The position numbers and the translations under genes were made by a program. Of a stretch of DNA of 64,000 nt, positions 1 to 8,762 are shown one piece after another. Each line of letters begins with the position of its first letter. The first letter of the stretch is position 1. Below the pieces are notes generated by a model, which was not told where the DNA came from, searched no databases, and saw nothing but the letters and a program-made list of their open reading frames with translations. The stretch is taken from positions 4,154,001-4,218,000 of the forward strand of contig NZ_CP072600.1 of NCBI RefSeq assembly GCF_019891175.1, written 5' to 3'. Origin of the DNA: Leptothermofonsia sichuanensis E412. GTDB lineage: Bacteria; Cyanobacteriota; Cyanobacteriia; Leptolyngbyales; Leptolyngbyaceae.

Positions 1-205
1 CATAGAGAGCCTGTCGGTTATCGGGTAAAGACTCCTGGAACAGTCCGTCTCGAATCGTTTGGTGGAGTCTTTCCAGGGTTCTCAAGAGTGCCAAAAGGGC
101 CAGACTATCTCCTCGCCGCGCCTCTGCCAGTTCTTGAATGGTTTCAGCGAGCACTTGTAGTTGGGGTTCCAGTGGTTGGGTGTTTAAGCGATCGCGTTCA
201 CTCAT
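1..205 (-). CDS. Conserved cyanobacterial hypothetical protein, 3' part beyond the window edge
   Basis: An open frame of 68 codons runs off the left edge. It begins at an ATG (203-205) with the sequence MSERDRLNTQPLEPQ and continues as a mostly helical, charged, leucine-rich segment with no stop before the edge. A HIP1 octamer (GCGATCGC, 188-195) lies inside codons 3-6. I recognise the style of a small cyanobacterial hypothetical protein but can assign no function. The overlapping forward frame at 88-453 looks like a shadow because its composition is not protein-like. Only the N-terminal part is visible, so total length and domains are unknown. Confidence 0.6.
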   Translation of the reverse strand, partial: MSERDRLNTQPLEPQLQVLAETIQELAEARRGDSLALLALLRTLERLHQTIRDGLFQESLPDNRQALY

Positions 206-953
206 CTGGAAAGTCCTTGACAATACTTAAACTTAATGTAAAAGAAGACCGTATTCTGCCGGATTGTCTTCACAATAAAATCCCAAAGTTTTTACATCAA
301 TGGCTTTCCGCGCCCTTACCTTACAACATAGCCGACTCAGTTGGCGAGGAATCTACCTGTTATGGCAAGCCAGGTGGAAAGCCGGAACTGCAAGGCGAAA
401 CTTTACGTTTAATCATAATTACACAGGGCTTTAACTGGAAGAATGGAGATTAGCCGAATGGCACTGACATCAGGAGTTAAAGATCTCCAACTTCTTCGAG
501 AAGTTGGAGATCTGAGCGATCGCATTTGGCTTAATTCAGTGACATTCGAGATTAGCCCCCTAACTTTCTGAGAAAAGGAAGGCAAATGATTTAACATTTT
601 GATACCTTTCCAGGCATTCTGTTAAGGTTGTTCCCGCTTCAAAAGAGGTCAATTTCTCACTCAAAACAAGGGAATGGCAACATTGCCATGTAGAATGCTT
701 TATGAAACGTTTGTTAAATCATTCCGGGAATCACAAGAAAACTTAGTCAGGTGTGGGACGCGGTTTAATGGGTCTTTCGTCTATGCGCTGCTGATATGAT
801 TCAACTCGCGTTGGGGTCTATATTACAGCTTCTCCATGAGATTTTTCTTTTGTTGAGGGGTAACTTGGATCCCATCATGTCGGAAGACTGTTGAAGCCCG
901 GCTCCTGATTGCACTGGCAGAAAATTACTTAGCGTTGATATTTGAGGTTGTTC
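206..953. other. Intergenic region upstream of psbO
   Basis: About 750 bases without a convincing gene. It holds the divergent start regions of the gene to the left and of psbO, plus a perfect 33-base palindrome at 481-513 (listed separately). No tRNA or terminator with a T-run was found. The photosystem II gene downstream makes a strong promoter likely, but no -35/-10 pair stands out clearly enough to call. Confidence 0.5.
481..513. repeat. Perfect 15-bp-arm palindrome, REP-like
   Basis: Arms AGATCTCCAACTTCT (481-495) and AGAAGTTGGAGATCT (499-513) are exact reverse complements around a TCG loop. There is no T-run on either strand, so it is not a standard intrinsic terminator. Short perfect palindromes of this kind are dispersed in filamentous cyanobacterial genomes, and I infer that this is one. 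The AGATCTCC core recurs in the structured element at 44541-44624. Confidence 0.7.
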
Positions 954-1865
954 ATGAGGTACCGTGCTCTTATCGTTGCACTTCTGGCATTTTGCTTCAG
1001 CTTTTTAACTGCCTGCGCTGAGAGTCCAGCTTTAAGCAGGGAGTCGATTACCAGTTATGACCAGATACGAGGGACTGGCTTAGCCAATACCTGTATTCAA
1101 TTGGACGAAACGGCCCGCGGATCGATCCCTATTGATCCTAATAAGTCTTATGCCATCACCAATCTTTGTTTACAGCCAACCAGTTACTTTATCAAGGAAG
1201 AGGCTGAGAACAAGCGGCAGAAGGCGGAATTTGTTCCAGGAAAACTGATGACCCGCTATACTTCCACAATTGAAGGGGTATCAGGCACGCTAAAAGTAAA
1301 CCCAGACAAGAGTTTAACGTTTGTTGAAGAAGATGGTCTGGACTTCCAGCCTGTTACTGTTCAACTCCCCGGCGGCGAGCGAGTTCCCTTTCTGTTTACG
1401 ATCAAGAGCCTGGTGGCTACAACCCAGCCTGGTCTGACCAGTATCAATGGTTCGACTGATTTTGAAGGAGAGTTTAAAGTTCCTTCTTACCGGACTTCTA
1501 ACTTCCTTGATCCTAAGGGGCGCGGTTTGACGGCGGGCTATGACAATGCAGTTGCGCTTCCTCCCATGGCAGACAGTGAAGAGCTGACCAAGGAAAACAT
1601 TAAGCGCTTTCAACTGGACAAAGGCAAAATCTCATTACAGGTTGCCAAGGTTGATCCTGCAACCGGAGAAATTGCCGGAACATTTGAAAGTCTCCAGCCT
1701 TCTGAAACTGACATGGGTTCTCACCCCGCCAAAGATGTGAAGGTTCGAGGAATTTTCTATGCCCAGGTAGTGTCTAAGGCAAACTCTGGGGCCAAAGCTG
1801 TGAAATCATCGCCTGCAAAAGTCTCAGAGCCTGTCGAAACTGAACAGTTCTCCTTTGAGGAATAG
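954..1865 (+). CDS. psbO: Photosystem II manganese-stabilizing protein PsbO
   Basis: Extrinsic 33-kDa subunit of photosystem II, which stabilises the Mn4CaO5 cluster on the lumenal side of the thylakoid. The 303-residue product starts with a signal peptide (MRYRALIVALLAFCF) ending in LTACAES, which also resembles a lipobox. The mature part has family hallmarks: RGTGLANTC, NLCLQPTSY (two cysteines for the disulfide), FVEEDGLDFQPVTVQ, PGGERVPF and PSYRTSNFLDPKGRG. The ATG at 954 is preferred over an in-frame TTG at 942 because it has GAGG just upstream and gives a standard signal peptide. The C-terminus carries a short polar tail rich in Lys, Ser and Glu. A hairpin terminator follows, so the gene is probably monocistronic. 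Confidence 0.97.
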   Translation: MRYRALIVALLAFCFSFLTACAESPALSRESITSYDQIRGTGLANTCIQLDETARGSIPIDPNKSYAITNLCLQPTSYFIKEEAENKRQKAEFVPGKLMTRYTSTIEGVSGTLKVNPDKSLTFVEEDGLDFQPVTVQLPGGERVPFLFTIKSLVATTQPGLTSINGSTDFEGEFKVPSYRTSNFLDPKGRGLTAGYDNAVALPPMADSEELTKENIKRFQLDKGKISLQVAKVDPATGEIAGTFESLQPSETDMGSHPAKDVKVRGIFYAQVVSKANSGAKAVKSSPAKVSEPVETEQFSFEE

Positions 1866-1904
1866 ACTCTAAATTGTGGCGGTTGAAATACTAAATCTTT
1901 TGGC

Positions 1905-1928
1905 AAAGGGGCTGAATGCCCCTTTTTT
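1905..1928 (+). terminator. Intrinsic terminator of psbO
   Basis: AAAGGGGC (1905-1912) pairs with GCCCCTTT (1918-1925) around a TGAAT loop, and the T-run extends to 1928. It lies about 40 bases after the psbO stop. Confidence 0.9.
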
Positions 1929-2494
1929 AATGTGATTATTTGATGCTCCTACCTGGATCAACGGTACAAGTAGTGCTTTTGAGCCGAAAATTCCGCCCTT
2001 AAAGCACTATTAATAGAGGGTTCCAGAAATTAGTCTAAACTCCAATTTATTTAGACTTCCCAACATGTCTCAGTAGAATCAGGGAGGTCACAAAGCTTCT
2101 TCCAGCTTCATGTGATGCATATATAAAGCATTGATCTTCAAAAAAGCATCTACAATGTGTAAGCTTAGGGTTTAATCGCTTTTAAGCCTCTCTTCAGATT
2201 CCGTAGAAATGCAGTTGTTTAGCGTCTATGTTTGGGAATAAGTTTGACTTGCAACGGTAGGGAACTACTCATAGTCAAACGTTTGTCAGGGTGTCTGCAT
2301 CTAGATTTATGCTGGTTCAGTACTTCTTCTCCTGTGTTTCATTTCGACACCTATAATTATTTCTGGCAAGGTTCCAGTTTTCAAAGGGTTATTGTCTTAC
2401 TACCGTGTTATCTGCGAACGTCCCCTGTTGATTCTTTGCGATAAGACTGAAAGTTTAACTCCCCTGGTCACTGCTCTACCGACTGAAATTCGTC
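1929..2494. other. Intergenic region upstream of the sigma factor gene
   Basis: About 565 AT-rich bases between the psbO terminator and sigF. The forward frame at 2232-2444 has no ribosome-binding site or recognisable composition and I do not count it. The length suggests a regulated leader for the sigma factor, but no specific site was identified. Confidence 0.4.
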
Positions 2495-3271
2495 ATGTCT
2501 ACGACAGCTACTTATGAACTGAAAAGCGAGAGTTTGCAGCTTTTGCGAGAGTACCAAAATTCGCCTGCACCTCAACTTCGCAACCGCCTGGTAGAACTGA
2601 ATTATGGATTAGTGAGAAAGGAAGCTCATCACTGGATGAACCAGTGTACCGAGAGCTATGAGGATTTGCTGCAAGTTGGATGCATTGGACTGATCCGCGC
2701 CATCGAGCGATTTGATATGTCAAAGGGACACGCCTTTAGTTCCTTTGCCATCCCCTACATCCGGGGAGAAATTCAACACTATTTGCGCGATAAAAGTCCT
2801 TCAGTCCGGATTCCTCGTCGCTGGCAAGCTTTACAGCGTCAGGCAGCCTGGGAAATTCGCAAACTTCAGGTTGACCTGAATCGACACCCCACTGACCTGG
2901 AGGTTGCGGCTGCGCTGGAAATCAGCGTATCCGAGTGGCAGGAAATCAAACTCGCCTGTCAGAATCGAGCCTTGCTGAGCCTGGATGCTCCCATCAGAGA
3001 TGAAGAGACTGGAGCTTCCTCTTTAGGAGAACTGGTACCTGACAACCGTTATCGCAGTTTCCAGTTGGCACAGGAAGATCAGATTCGGTTGCAACAGTCT
3101 TTGATTCAATTGGAGAAGCGGACTCGTGAGATTCTGGAATTTGTTTTTCTCTATGACCTGACCCAGAAGGAAACGGCTGATCGCCTCGGTATCAGTGCTG
3201 TCACTGTTTCTCGACGGGTTAAGAAGGGATTGGAAATGCTCCAAAAGTTGATGGCCGGGACGGAAGATTAG
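2495..3271 (+). CDS. sigF: RNA polymerase sigma factor, group 3, SigF type
   Basis: A 258-residue alternative sigma factor of the sigma-70 family, directing RNA polymerase to a subset of promoters. Region 2 is visible as ESYEDLLQVGCIGLIRAIERFD with FSSFAIPYIRGEIQHYLRDK (residues about 54-105). Region 3 lies around 107-160. Region 4 has the helix-turn-helix LTQKETADRLGISAVTVSRR near the C-terminus (about 225-244). Region 1.1 is absent, and the length matches cyanobacterial SigF, which in Synechocystis is needed for pilus formation and motility. Assignment to SigF rather than another group 3 factor rests on length and overall character, not on an alignment. Confidence 0.85.
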   Translation: MSTTATYELKSESLQLLREYQNSPAPQLRNRLVELNYGLVRKEAHHWMNQCTESYEDLLQVGCIGLIRAIERFDMSKGHAFSSFAIPYIRGEIQHYLRDKSPSVRIPRRWQALQRQAAWEIRKLQVDLNRHPTDLEVAAALEISVSEWQEIKLACQNRALLSLDAPIRDEETGASSLGELVPDNRYRSFQLAQEDQIRLQQSLIQLEKRTREILEFVFLYDLTQKETADRLGISAVTVSRRVKKGLEMLQKLMAGTED

Positions 3272-3313
3272 GTTGAGTTAAAGCCGGGGATTGGCAGGCT
3301 GTGGCAGTACCTG

Positions 3314-4531
3314 TCAGGTTTGCATCAATTTCCAGCATTCCTGGGCGATCGCCCAATCTTCCTGAGTATGCACAACGACCACCCGGATGGCTGAGTCTGT
3401 TGTGGCAATATCCTGGTCAATGGGTCGTTGCTGGTTTTTTTCTGCATCTAGCTTCAACCCAAGGAAAGCAAATGCTTCACAGGCTGCTGCCCGAATTAAG
3501 GCGGAATTTTCCCCAACTCCGGCAGTAAAGACGAGGGCATCCAGTCCTCCCAGGCTGGTGAGCATTGCACCAATTCCTGATCGAAGGCGGTGAATATACA
3601 TATCGAGCGCCAGTTTTGCCCGGTTGTTGCCGGTTGCTGCTGCCTCAGAAACCTGGCGCATGTCGCTGGAGATACCAGAGATACCTTTTAGTCCTGAAGC
3701 CTGGTTGAGCATCTGATCCAACTGGTCAGCCGTATAGGTTTTCTGACGCAGGAGATGGATTAAGATACCAGGGTCTACGGAACCAGAGCGGCTGCCCATC
3801 ATCAGACCATCCAGGGGCGTGAACCCCATTGTGGTGTCGATGCTACGCCCCTGAGAAATGGCTGCCAGAGAGCACCCGTTGCCAAGGTGGCAGGTAATTA
3901 ACTTCAGAGCGGGCAGCGCTTTGCCCAGAATTTGAGCTGTGCGGTTAGCGCAATATTGATGGCTGATACCATGAAATCCATAACGCCGGATCCCCTGTTC
4001 AAACCATTCGTAGGGACCAGGGTACAGGGCGGCTGCCTGGGGCATATGGGAATGGAAGGCGGTATCAAAAACAGCCACCTGGGGCACTGTCGGGAGAACC
4101 GCTTCAATCGCCTCTATTCCTTCCAGGCTGGCAGGATTGTGAGCGGGGGCAAGGGCAGTCAGACGAGCGATCGTTGCTTTTACCGTTGCGGTGATTGGTA
4201 TGCTCTCGCGGTAGGTTTCTCCGCCGTGGACGACCCGGTGCCCCACAACATCAATCTCTGTCAACTTTTCTATCACCCTGTTTTTTTCATCGGTGAGGGT
4301 GTGGAGTAAGTGGGTGATGATGGCAGGGCGAGAATGGGTCTGAATCTCCTCTTGCCAGCCCCTACCCTGCCTGGTTTCAACTTCAACTTTGGCAAACCCC
4401 TGATGGTGTGTCCAATCCACTCTGGCTTCCCACAGGGGTTTGGCAGGCTGCTCTGGTGAAAGGTTTTCTGTCAGGTCATAGAAACAACTCTTTTGGCTAC
4501 TGGAGCCTGCATTCAGTACCAGAATTTTCAT
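3314..4531 (-). CDS. ackA: Acetate kinase
   Basis: Cytosolic acetate kinase (ATP + acetate = ADP + acetyl phosphate), 405 residues, the usual family length. Family signatures are present: MKILVLNAGSSSQKS at the N-terminus (phosphate-binding), GHRVVHGGE, FDTAFH, RRYGFHGISH, HLGNGCS and FTAGVGENS. It is convergent with sigF, with only about 40 bases between the stops. No phosphotransacetylase gene lies next to it. Confidence 0.97.
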   Translation of the reverse strand: MKILVLNAGSSSQKSCFYDLTENLSPEQPAKPLWEARVDWTHHQGFAKVEVETRQGRGWQEEIQTHSRPAIITHLLHTLTDEKNRVIEKLTEIDVVGHRVVHGGETYRESIPITATVKATIARLTALAPAHNPASLEGIEAIEAVLPTVPQVAVFDTAFHSHMPQAAALYPGPYEWFEQGIRRYGFHGISHQYCANRTAQILGKALPALKLITCHLGNGCSLAAISQGRSIDTTMGFTPLDGLMMGSRSGSVDPGILIHLLRQKTYTADQLDQMLNQASGLKGISGISSDMRQVSEAAATGNNRAKLALDMYIHRLRSGIGAMLTSLGGLDALVFTAGVGENSALIRAAACEAFAFLGLKLDAEKNQQRPIDQDIATTDSAIRVVVVHTQEDWAIAQECWKLMQT

Positions 4532-4667
4532 AGTGTTGCTGGGTTCACAGGAGGAATTGAGGGGAGTAATGTTAACTATTGCTGCAATCTATGTCGGTTG
4601 CATACCCTTCTCTGGTAAATATTGGCCTAAAGATTTTAAACATTCTTGAGACTGAGGAGATAGTCAA

Positions 4668-4928
4668 TTGTTTACTTCTACTTTGCTTGCGGTAGCTGCC
4701 CGCTCTTCTGATTGGAGTCCAGCCGTTGGATTTTTCATGATCTTGGCTAACGTTATAGCAATTGCGATTGCGAGACAAACTATTCAGAAACCGAATGTGG
4801 GTCCTGAAATGCCATCTTCAAACTTGTTTGGGGGATTCAGTGCTCCTGCGGTTGCGGGCACTCTTTGCTTCGGGCATATTCTTGGGGCAGGTATCATTCT
4901 GGGTTTGACCAATCTGGGTGTTTTATAA
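4668..4928 (+). CDS. psaK: Photosystem I reaction centre subunit PsaK
   Basis: Small two-helix peripheral subunit of photosystem I in the thylakoid membrane, 86 residues. Helix 1 is about WSPAVGFFMILANVIAIAIA, then a loop with RQTIQ, then helix 2 around FGHILGAGIILGLTNLGVL. The start is a TTG at 4668: GAGGAG at 4654-4659 lies 8 bases upstream, the resulting N-terminus (FTSTLLAVAA) matches the family, and the next Met lies inside helix 1. An intrinsic terminator follows. Confidence 0.93.
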   Translation: MFTSTLLAVAARSSDWSPAVGFFMILANVIAIAIARQTIQKPNVGPEMPSSNLFGGFSAPAVAGTLCFGHILGAGIILGLTNLGVL

Positions 4929-4977
4929 GTTCTTCTCTCAGGAAGCTTTGCTTCTTGACCCTTTGCTTGAACCAATT

Positions 4978-5003
4978 GCCAGGGATACATCCCTGGCTTT
5001 TTT
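4978..5003 (+). terminator. Intrinsic terminator of psaK
   Basis: GCCAGGGA (4978-4985) and TCCCTGGC (4990-4997) form an 8-bp GC-rich stem with loop TACA, followed by six T (4998-5003). Confidence 0.92.
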
Positions 5004-5106
5004 GTCGGGTGTTGCTGCCTGGGTGGACTTTCGGTTGACCGGCTTCAAAGAGTACCTCACTGGCTGAGAAGTCTTCAAGTTCAGATTCCCTTGAGTATTT
5101 CTGGTT

Positions 5107-5745
5107 TTAAGTGCCTGGACGGGAGCGTAGCGTATCATCCAGGTAGGAGCGATCGCCCAGACGTTGCAGCAAGGGTCCATGAACGTCAAATTTAACGATG
5201 CTGAGAGCGGCAGCAGGACAATCGATGCGATCGCGATAACGTCCCAGGTCAATTCCCAGGAGATTGCAGAGGATGATTCGGATCGTGGCTTTGTGGGAGA
5301 CAACCAGCACATTGCCAGCGTTGTATTTTTCTTCAATTTCAGCAATGACCAGAGAAGCCCGACTGGCAATTTGAATGGCAGTTTCACCACCTGTGGGGGC
5401 GTTCCACGCAGGTTCGGTCATCCAGCGAATGTAGTCTTCCAGATGGTTTTGTTTGACATATTCCTGGGTTTGCCCTTCCCATTTGCCATAACGAATTTCT
5501 TTAAGCCCATCCCGTAGTTGCATTTCAATTCCTAAAGCATCACAGAGGGGCTGGGCTGTAGCCATTGTCCGCTTCATGGGACTGACATAGATGGCAGTCC
5601 AGGGGATAGATTGGTGAGCTTTGGCAAAAGCCTCAGCCATCAGCACTCCTTCCGGGGTCAGGTCGGGATCGAGGTCGCCACAGTAGCCTCCGGTTTGGCT
5701 GTATATTGTTTCCCCGTGACGCAGAAAATATAGATGTAAGCTCAT
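5107..5745 (-). CDS. Histidine phosphatase family protein (phosphoglycerate mutase-like)
   Basis: A 212-residue member of the histidine phosphatase superfamily. The N-terminal FLRHGET carries the catalytic His. SPMKRTMATAQ supplies a second phosphate-binding Arg, EIRYGKWEGQ the acid/base Glu region, and VVSHKATIRIIL the second catalytic His. The substrate cannot be told from sequence: cyanobacterial members include phosphoserine phosphatase and sugar-phosphate phosphatases. It is upstream of no obvious partner and is separated from glgP by a terminator. Confidence 0.88.
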   Translation of the reverse strand: MSLHLYFLRHGETIYSQTGGYCGDLDPDLTPEGVLMAEAFAKAHQSIPWTAIYVSPMKRTMATAQPLCDALGIEMQLRDGLKEIRYGKWEGQTQEYVKQNHLEDYIRWMTEPAWNAPTGGETAIQIASRASLVIAEIEEKYNAGNVLVVSHKATIRIILCNLLGIDLGRYRDRIDCPAAALSIVKFDVHGPLLQRLGDRSYLDDTLRSRPGT

Positions 5746-5850
5746 GGGTTTAAGAGGAAGAAGTTAGTGAAAGACACGGTGCCGCGCACTCCCGTAACTT
5801 ACTCAATTGAGAAGCCCTATAGAAAGTAAGGGGAGGAAAAGGGAGGAAAG

Positions 5851-5896
5851 GAATAAAAATGCTGGTTGAATAGGTTTTCGTTTTCATTCAACCAGC
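5851..5896 (-). terminator. Terminator of glgP
   Basis: GCTGGTTGAAT (5861-5871) and ATTCAACCAGC (5886-5896) are perfect 11-bp arms. Read on the minus strand, the stem is followed by ATTTTTATTC (5860-5851), fitting termination about 30 bases after the glgP stop. Confidence 0.8.
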
Positions 5897-5926
5897 CTTT
5901 CAATCATGGTTTTCCCAGGGGGTGTC

Positions 5927-8464
5927 CTAAACTTTTAGCATCATGGCATTCACCTGAGAATATTCTTCCAGCGCAATCTGGACGGGATTGACTTTCCAGA
6001 TATCCTGGCAGTAATCGCGGATGGAGCGATCGCTGGAGAACTTGCCCATACGCGCCACATTCAGTATGGACATGCGGGTCCAGTTGTCCTGATCCCGATA
6101 AGCCTGTCCGACCCTGTCCTGACACTCAACATAAGATTGATAGTCTGCCAGAAGCAGGTACTCGTCCCGGTACAGGAGATTATCGATCAACGGTTTGAAC
6201 AGGTTGGGATTACCGTGGGAGAAAAAGCCAGAGGCAATTCGGTCGATTGCCAGTTTTAGCTCAGGATTGGCCTGGTAGTAGTCCCAGGGATTGTATCCTT
6301 TTGCTTTCAAGGCGTAGACTTCTTCAGTGGTCAACCCAAACAGAAAGAAGTTTTCGGCTCCCACTTCTTCACGGATCTCAACATTAGCCCCATCCAGGGT
6401 GCCAATGGTGAGTGCCCCATTCATGGCAAACTTCATGTTGCCGGTTCCAGAGGCTTCTTTACCGGCGGTGGATATTTGCTCAGATAGATCAGCCGCCGGG
6501 TAGACCCGTTGGGCAAACTTAACGTTGTAGTCCTTCAGGAAGAGAACCTTTAAGCGATCTCTCATATCTGGATCACGGTTAACAACTTCCGCGATGGAGT
6601 TAATCAGTTTGATGATCAATTTCGCAATGTAGTAACCAGGTGCCGCTTTACCACCAAACAGGAAGGTGCGGGGAGAGATATCCAGATCGGGATTAGCTTT
6701 GATGCGGTTATAGAGCGTCACAATATAGAGGGCGTTCAGGTGCTGGCGCTTATATTCGTGAATCCGCTTTGCCTGGATATCGAACAGTGAGTCAGGGTTG
6801 ACTGCCAGATTATAATTCTGCCAGATGTAATCTGCCAGGTCTTTTTTGATCGCACGCTTAATTTCCCGAAAGCGCTGGCAAAACTCTGGATCGTTGACAA
6901 ATGCTTCCAGCTTATGAAGCTCATCCAGATTTTTGATCCAGCCATCCCCAATCCTGTCACAGATTAAATGGCAGAGGCGAGGATTACTCAACACCATAAA
7001 GCGACGGGGAGTCACGCCATTTGTCTTGTTGTTAAATTTCTCCGGGAACACCTCATAGAAATCGTGCAAAACATCTTTTTTCAGCAGTTCTGTATGGAGA
7101 GCGGCAACCCCATTGATGGCAAAACTGCCCACACAGGCTAGATTTGCCATGCGGATATATCTTTCGCCGGTCTCGTCAATCAAGGACATCCGCTGGATAC
7201 GAGCCGGGTCATCGGGATACCGAATACGCACGTCATCCAGAAACCGCTGGTTAATCTCATAGATAATCTCCAGGTGGCGGGGCAGAAGATCGCCAAACAG
7301 ATTCAGGGGCCAGCGTTCCAGTGCTTCTGGCAAGAGGGTGTGGTTTGTATAGGCAAAGGTATGGGTAGTGATGTGCCAGGCTTTGTCCCACTCCATTGAG
7401 TATTCGTCAAGCAACAACCGCATTAGTTCGGCCACAGCGATGGATGGGTGAGTGTCATTTAACTGAATTGAAAATTTTTCGTGGAATCGTTCCAGCGGGA
7501 GTTGCTGGCGTAACAGAATTCGGATCATGTCTTGCAATGAGCAGGAGACAAAGAAAAATTGTTGCTCCAGGCGTAGTAACTTGCCCTGGGTCAGGTTGTC
7601 ATTGGGGTAGAGGACTTTGGAAATGTTTTCCGAAATCATCTTCTGGTGGACGGCACCAGAATAGTCCCCGGAGTTAAACGCCTCAAAGTTAAACGACTCT
7701 GGAGCTTCAGAAGTCCATAATCTGAGGGTATTACAGGTATTGACTTGATACCCAAGAATGGGAGTGTCGTAGGGAATACCCTTCACCACTTTGTAGGGAA
7801 CCCAGCGTACCCGGTAGTGACCATGATCGTCTGTGTAGGTTTCTGTGTGCCCACCAAATTTAACTTCGACTGCCCATTCGGGGCGAGCAACCTCCCAGGG
7901 ATTGCCATACCTCAGCCACTTATCGGTAATTTCGACCTGCCAACCATCTCGAATATCCTGATCAAAGATGCCAAATTCGTAGCGAATGCCGTAGCCGATC
8001 GCTGGAATTTCCAGGGTTGCCAGAGAGTCGAGGTAGCAGGCCGCCAATCGTCCTAAGCCGCCGTTGCCCAAACCCGGTTCTTCTTCCTGTTCCAGCAATT
8101 CCTGGAAGTTAAGCCCCAGTTCTTCAATTGCCTGCTTTACCTGGTCATAAATTCCTAAATTGATCAGGTTATTGCCCAGATGGGGACCCAAAAGAAATTC
8201 TGCTGAGAGGTAGCAAACTGTCCGTGCTCCATTCCTGGTGTAAGCTTCCGCCGTGGCTATCCAGCGCTGGAACAGACGATCGCGCACGGTGTATGCCAGT
8301 GCCATGTAGTAGTCATTCTTAGTGGCGATCGCTGGAAATTTACCCTGAATGTAGTACAGATTATCCAGAAAGGCTCGTTTCAGCGTGTCAATATTCAATC
8401 CGGTGCGATCATCTTCGACGGCAACTGCCGGACAGCCAGGGGGAACATTTGGTAAGGTTTGCAT
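5927..8464 (-). CDS. glgP: Glycogen/alpha-glucan phosphorylase
   Basis: PLP-dependent enzyme releasing glucose 1-phosphate from glycogen, 845 residues, standard for the family. Recognisable blocks are YYLSAEF-like CYLSAEFLLGPHL near residue 85, GLGNGGLGRLAACYLDS near 130, and the PLP-lysine region SGTGNMKFAMNGA near 680, with FGGKAAPGY and RIHEYKRQHLNALY before it. It lies in the same orientation as the transaldolase and RuBisCO activase upstream, a group of carbon-metabolism genes. Long spacers suggest separate transcripts. Confidence 0.97.
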   Translation of the reverse strand: MQTLPNVPPGCPAVAVEDDRTGLNIDTLKRAFLDNLYYIQGKFPAIATKNDYYMALAYTVRDRLFQRWIATAEAYTRNGARTVCYLSAEFLLGPHLGNNLINLGIYDQVKQAIEELGLNFQELLEQEEEPGLGNGGLGRLAACYLDSLATLEIPAIGYGIRYEFGIFDQDIRDGWQVEITDKWLRYGNPWEVARPEWAVEVKFGGHTETYTDDHGHYRVRWVPYKVVKGIPYDTPILGYQVNTCNTLRLWTSEAPESFNFEAFNSGDYSGAVHQKMISENISKVLYPNDNLTQGKLLRLEQQFFFVSCSLQDMIRILLRQQLPLERFHEKFSIQLNDTHPSIAVAELMRLLLDEYSMEWDKAWHITTHTFAYTNHTLLPEALERWPLNLFGDLLPRHLEIIYEINQRFLDDVRIRYPDDPARIQRMSLIDETGERYIRMANLACVGSFAINGVAALHTELLKKDVLHDFYEVFPEKFNNKTNGVTPRRFMVLSNPRLCHLICDRIGDGWIKNLDELHKLEAFVNDPEFCQRFREIKRAIKKDLADYIWQNYNLAVNPDSLFDIQAKRIHEYKRQHLNALYIVTLYNRIKANPDLDISPRTFLFGGKAAPGYYIAKLIIKLINSIAEVVNRDPDMRDRLKVLFLKDYNVKFAQRVYPAADLSEQISTAGKEASGTGNMKFAMNGALTIGTLDGANVEIREEVGAENFFLFGLTTEEVYALKAKGYNPWDYYQANPELKLAIDRIASGFFSHGNPNLFKPLIDNLLYRDEYLLLADYQSYVECQDRVGQAYRDQDNWTRMSILNVARMGKFSSDRSIRDYCQDIWKVNPVQIALEEYSQVNAMMLKV

Positions 8465-8534
8465 AGGTGGTTTTCCGGTGGTAAGTGGTAAGGCGGCGGG
8501 TCAGTCAGGGGAAAGGAGAGGCAAAGAGGAGGGA

Positions 8535-8642
8535 GGGGTTGTGAGTTGTTAGTGGTTAGAAGGAGGGGGTAAGGAGGGAGGAGGGTTGTGTTGGTTGTGA
8601 GTTGTTAGCTGTTAGCTGTTAGTTGTTAGTGTGGGTTGTGAG
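8535..8642. repeat. Intergenic GTTAGT/GTTGTGAG low-complexity repeat
   Basis: The spacer between glgP and tal contains degenerate repeats of GTTGTGAGTTGTTAG and GTTAGCT units. Similar tracts occupy several other spacers in this window (12528-12575, 18747-18980, 25798-25876, 32831-32884, 58517-58670). Confidence 0.7.
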
Positions 8643-8762
8643 AAAAGATTCAAGAAGGCAGAAGGCTATCCGGTGGAGATTCCGAACCTGACTCCTGAAC
8701 TTTTAATGCTCAACTCTCAACTCTTCGCTCCTGCCGGCAAGAACGCCAACGGTGAACACTGC

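Noticed and set aside
88-453. Forward open frame of 121 codons near the left edge
   Set aside because: It overlaps the more protein-like minus-strand partial gene, has no ribosome-binding site and reads as non-coding.
2232-2444. 70-codon frame upstream of sigF
   Set aside because: No ribosome-binding site and a Cys/Phe/Ser-rich composition without a family pattern.
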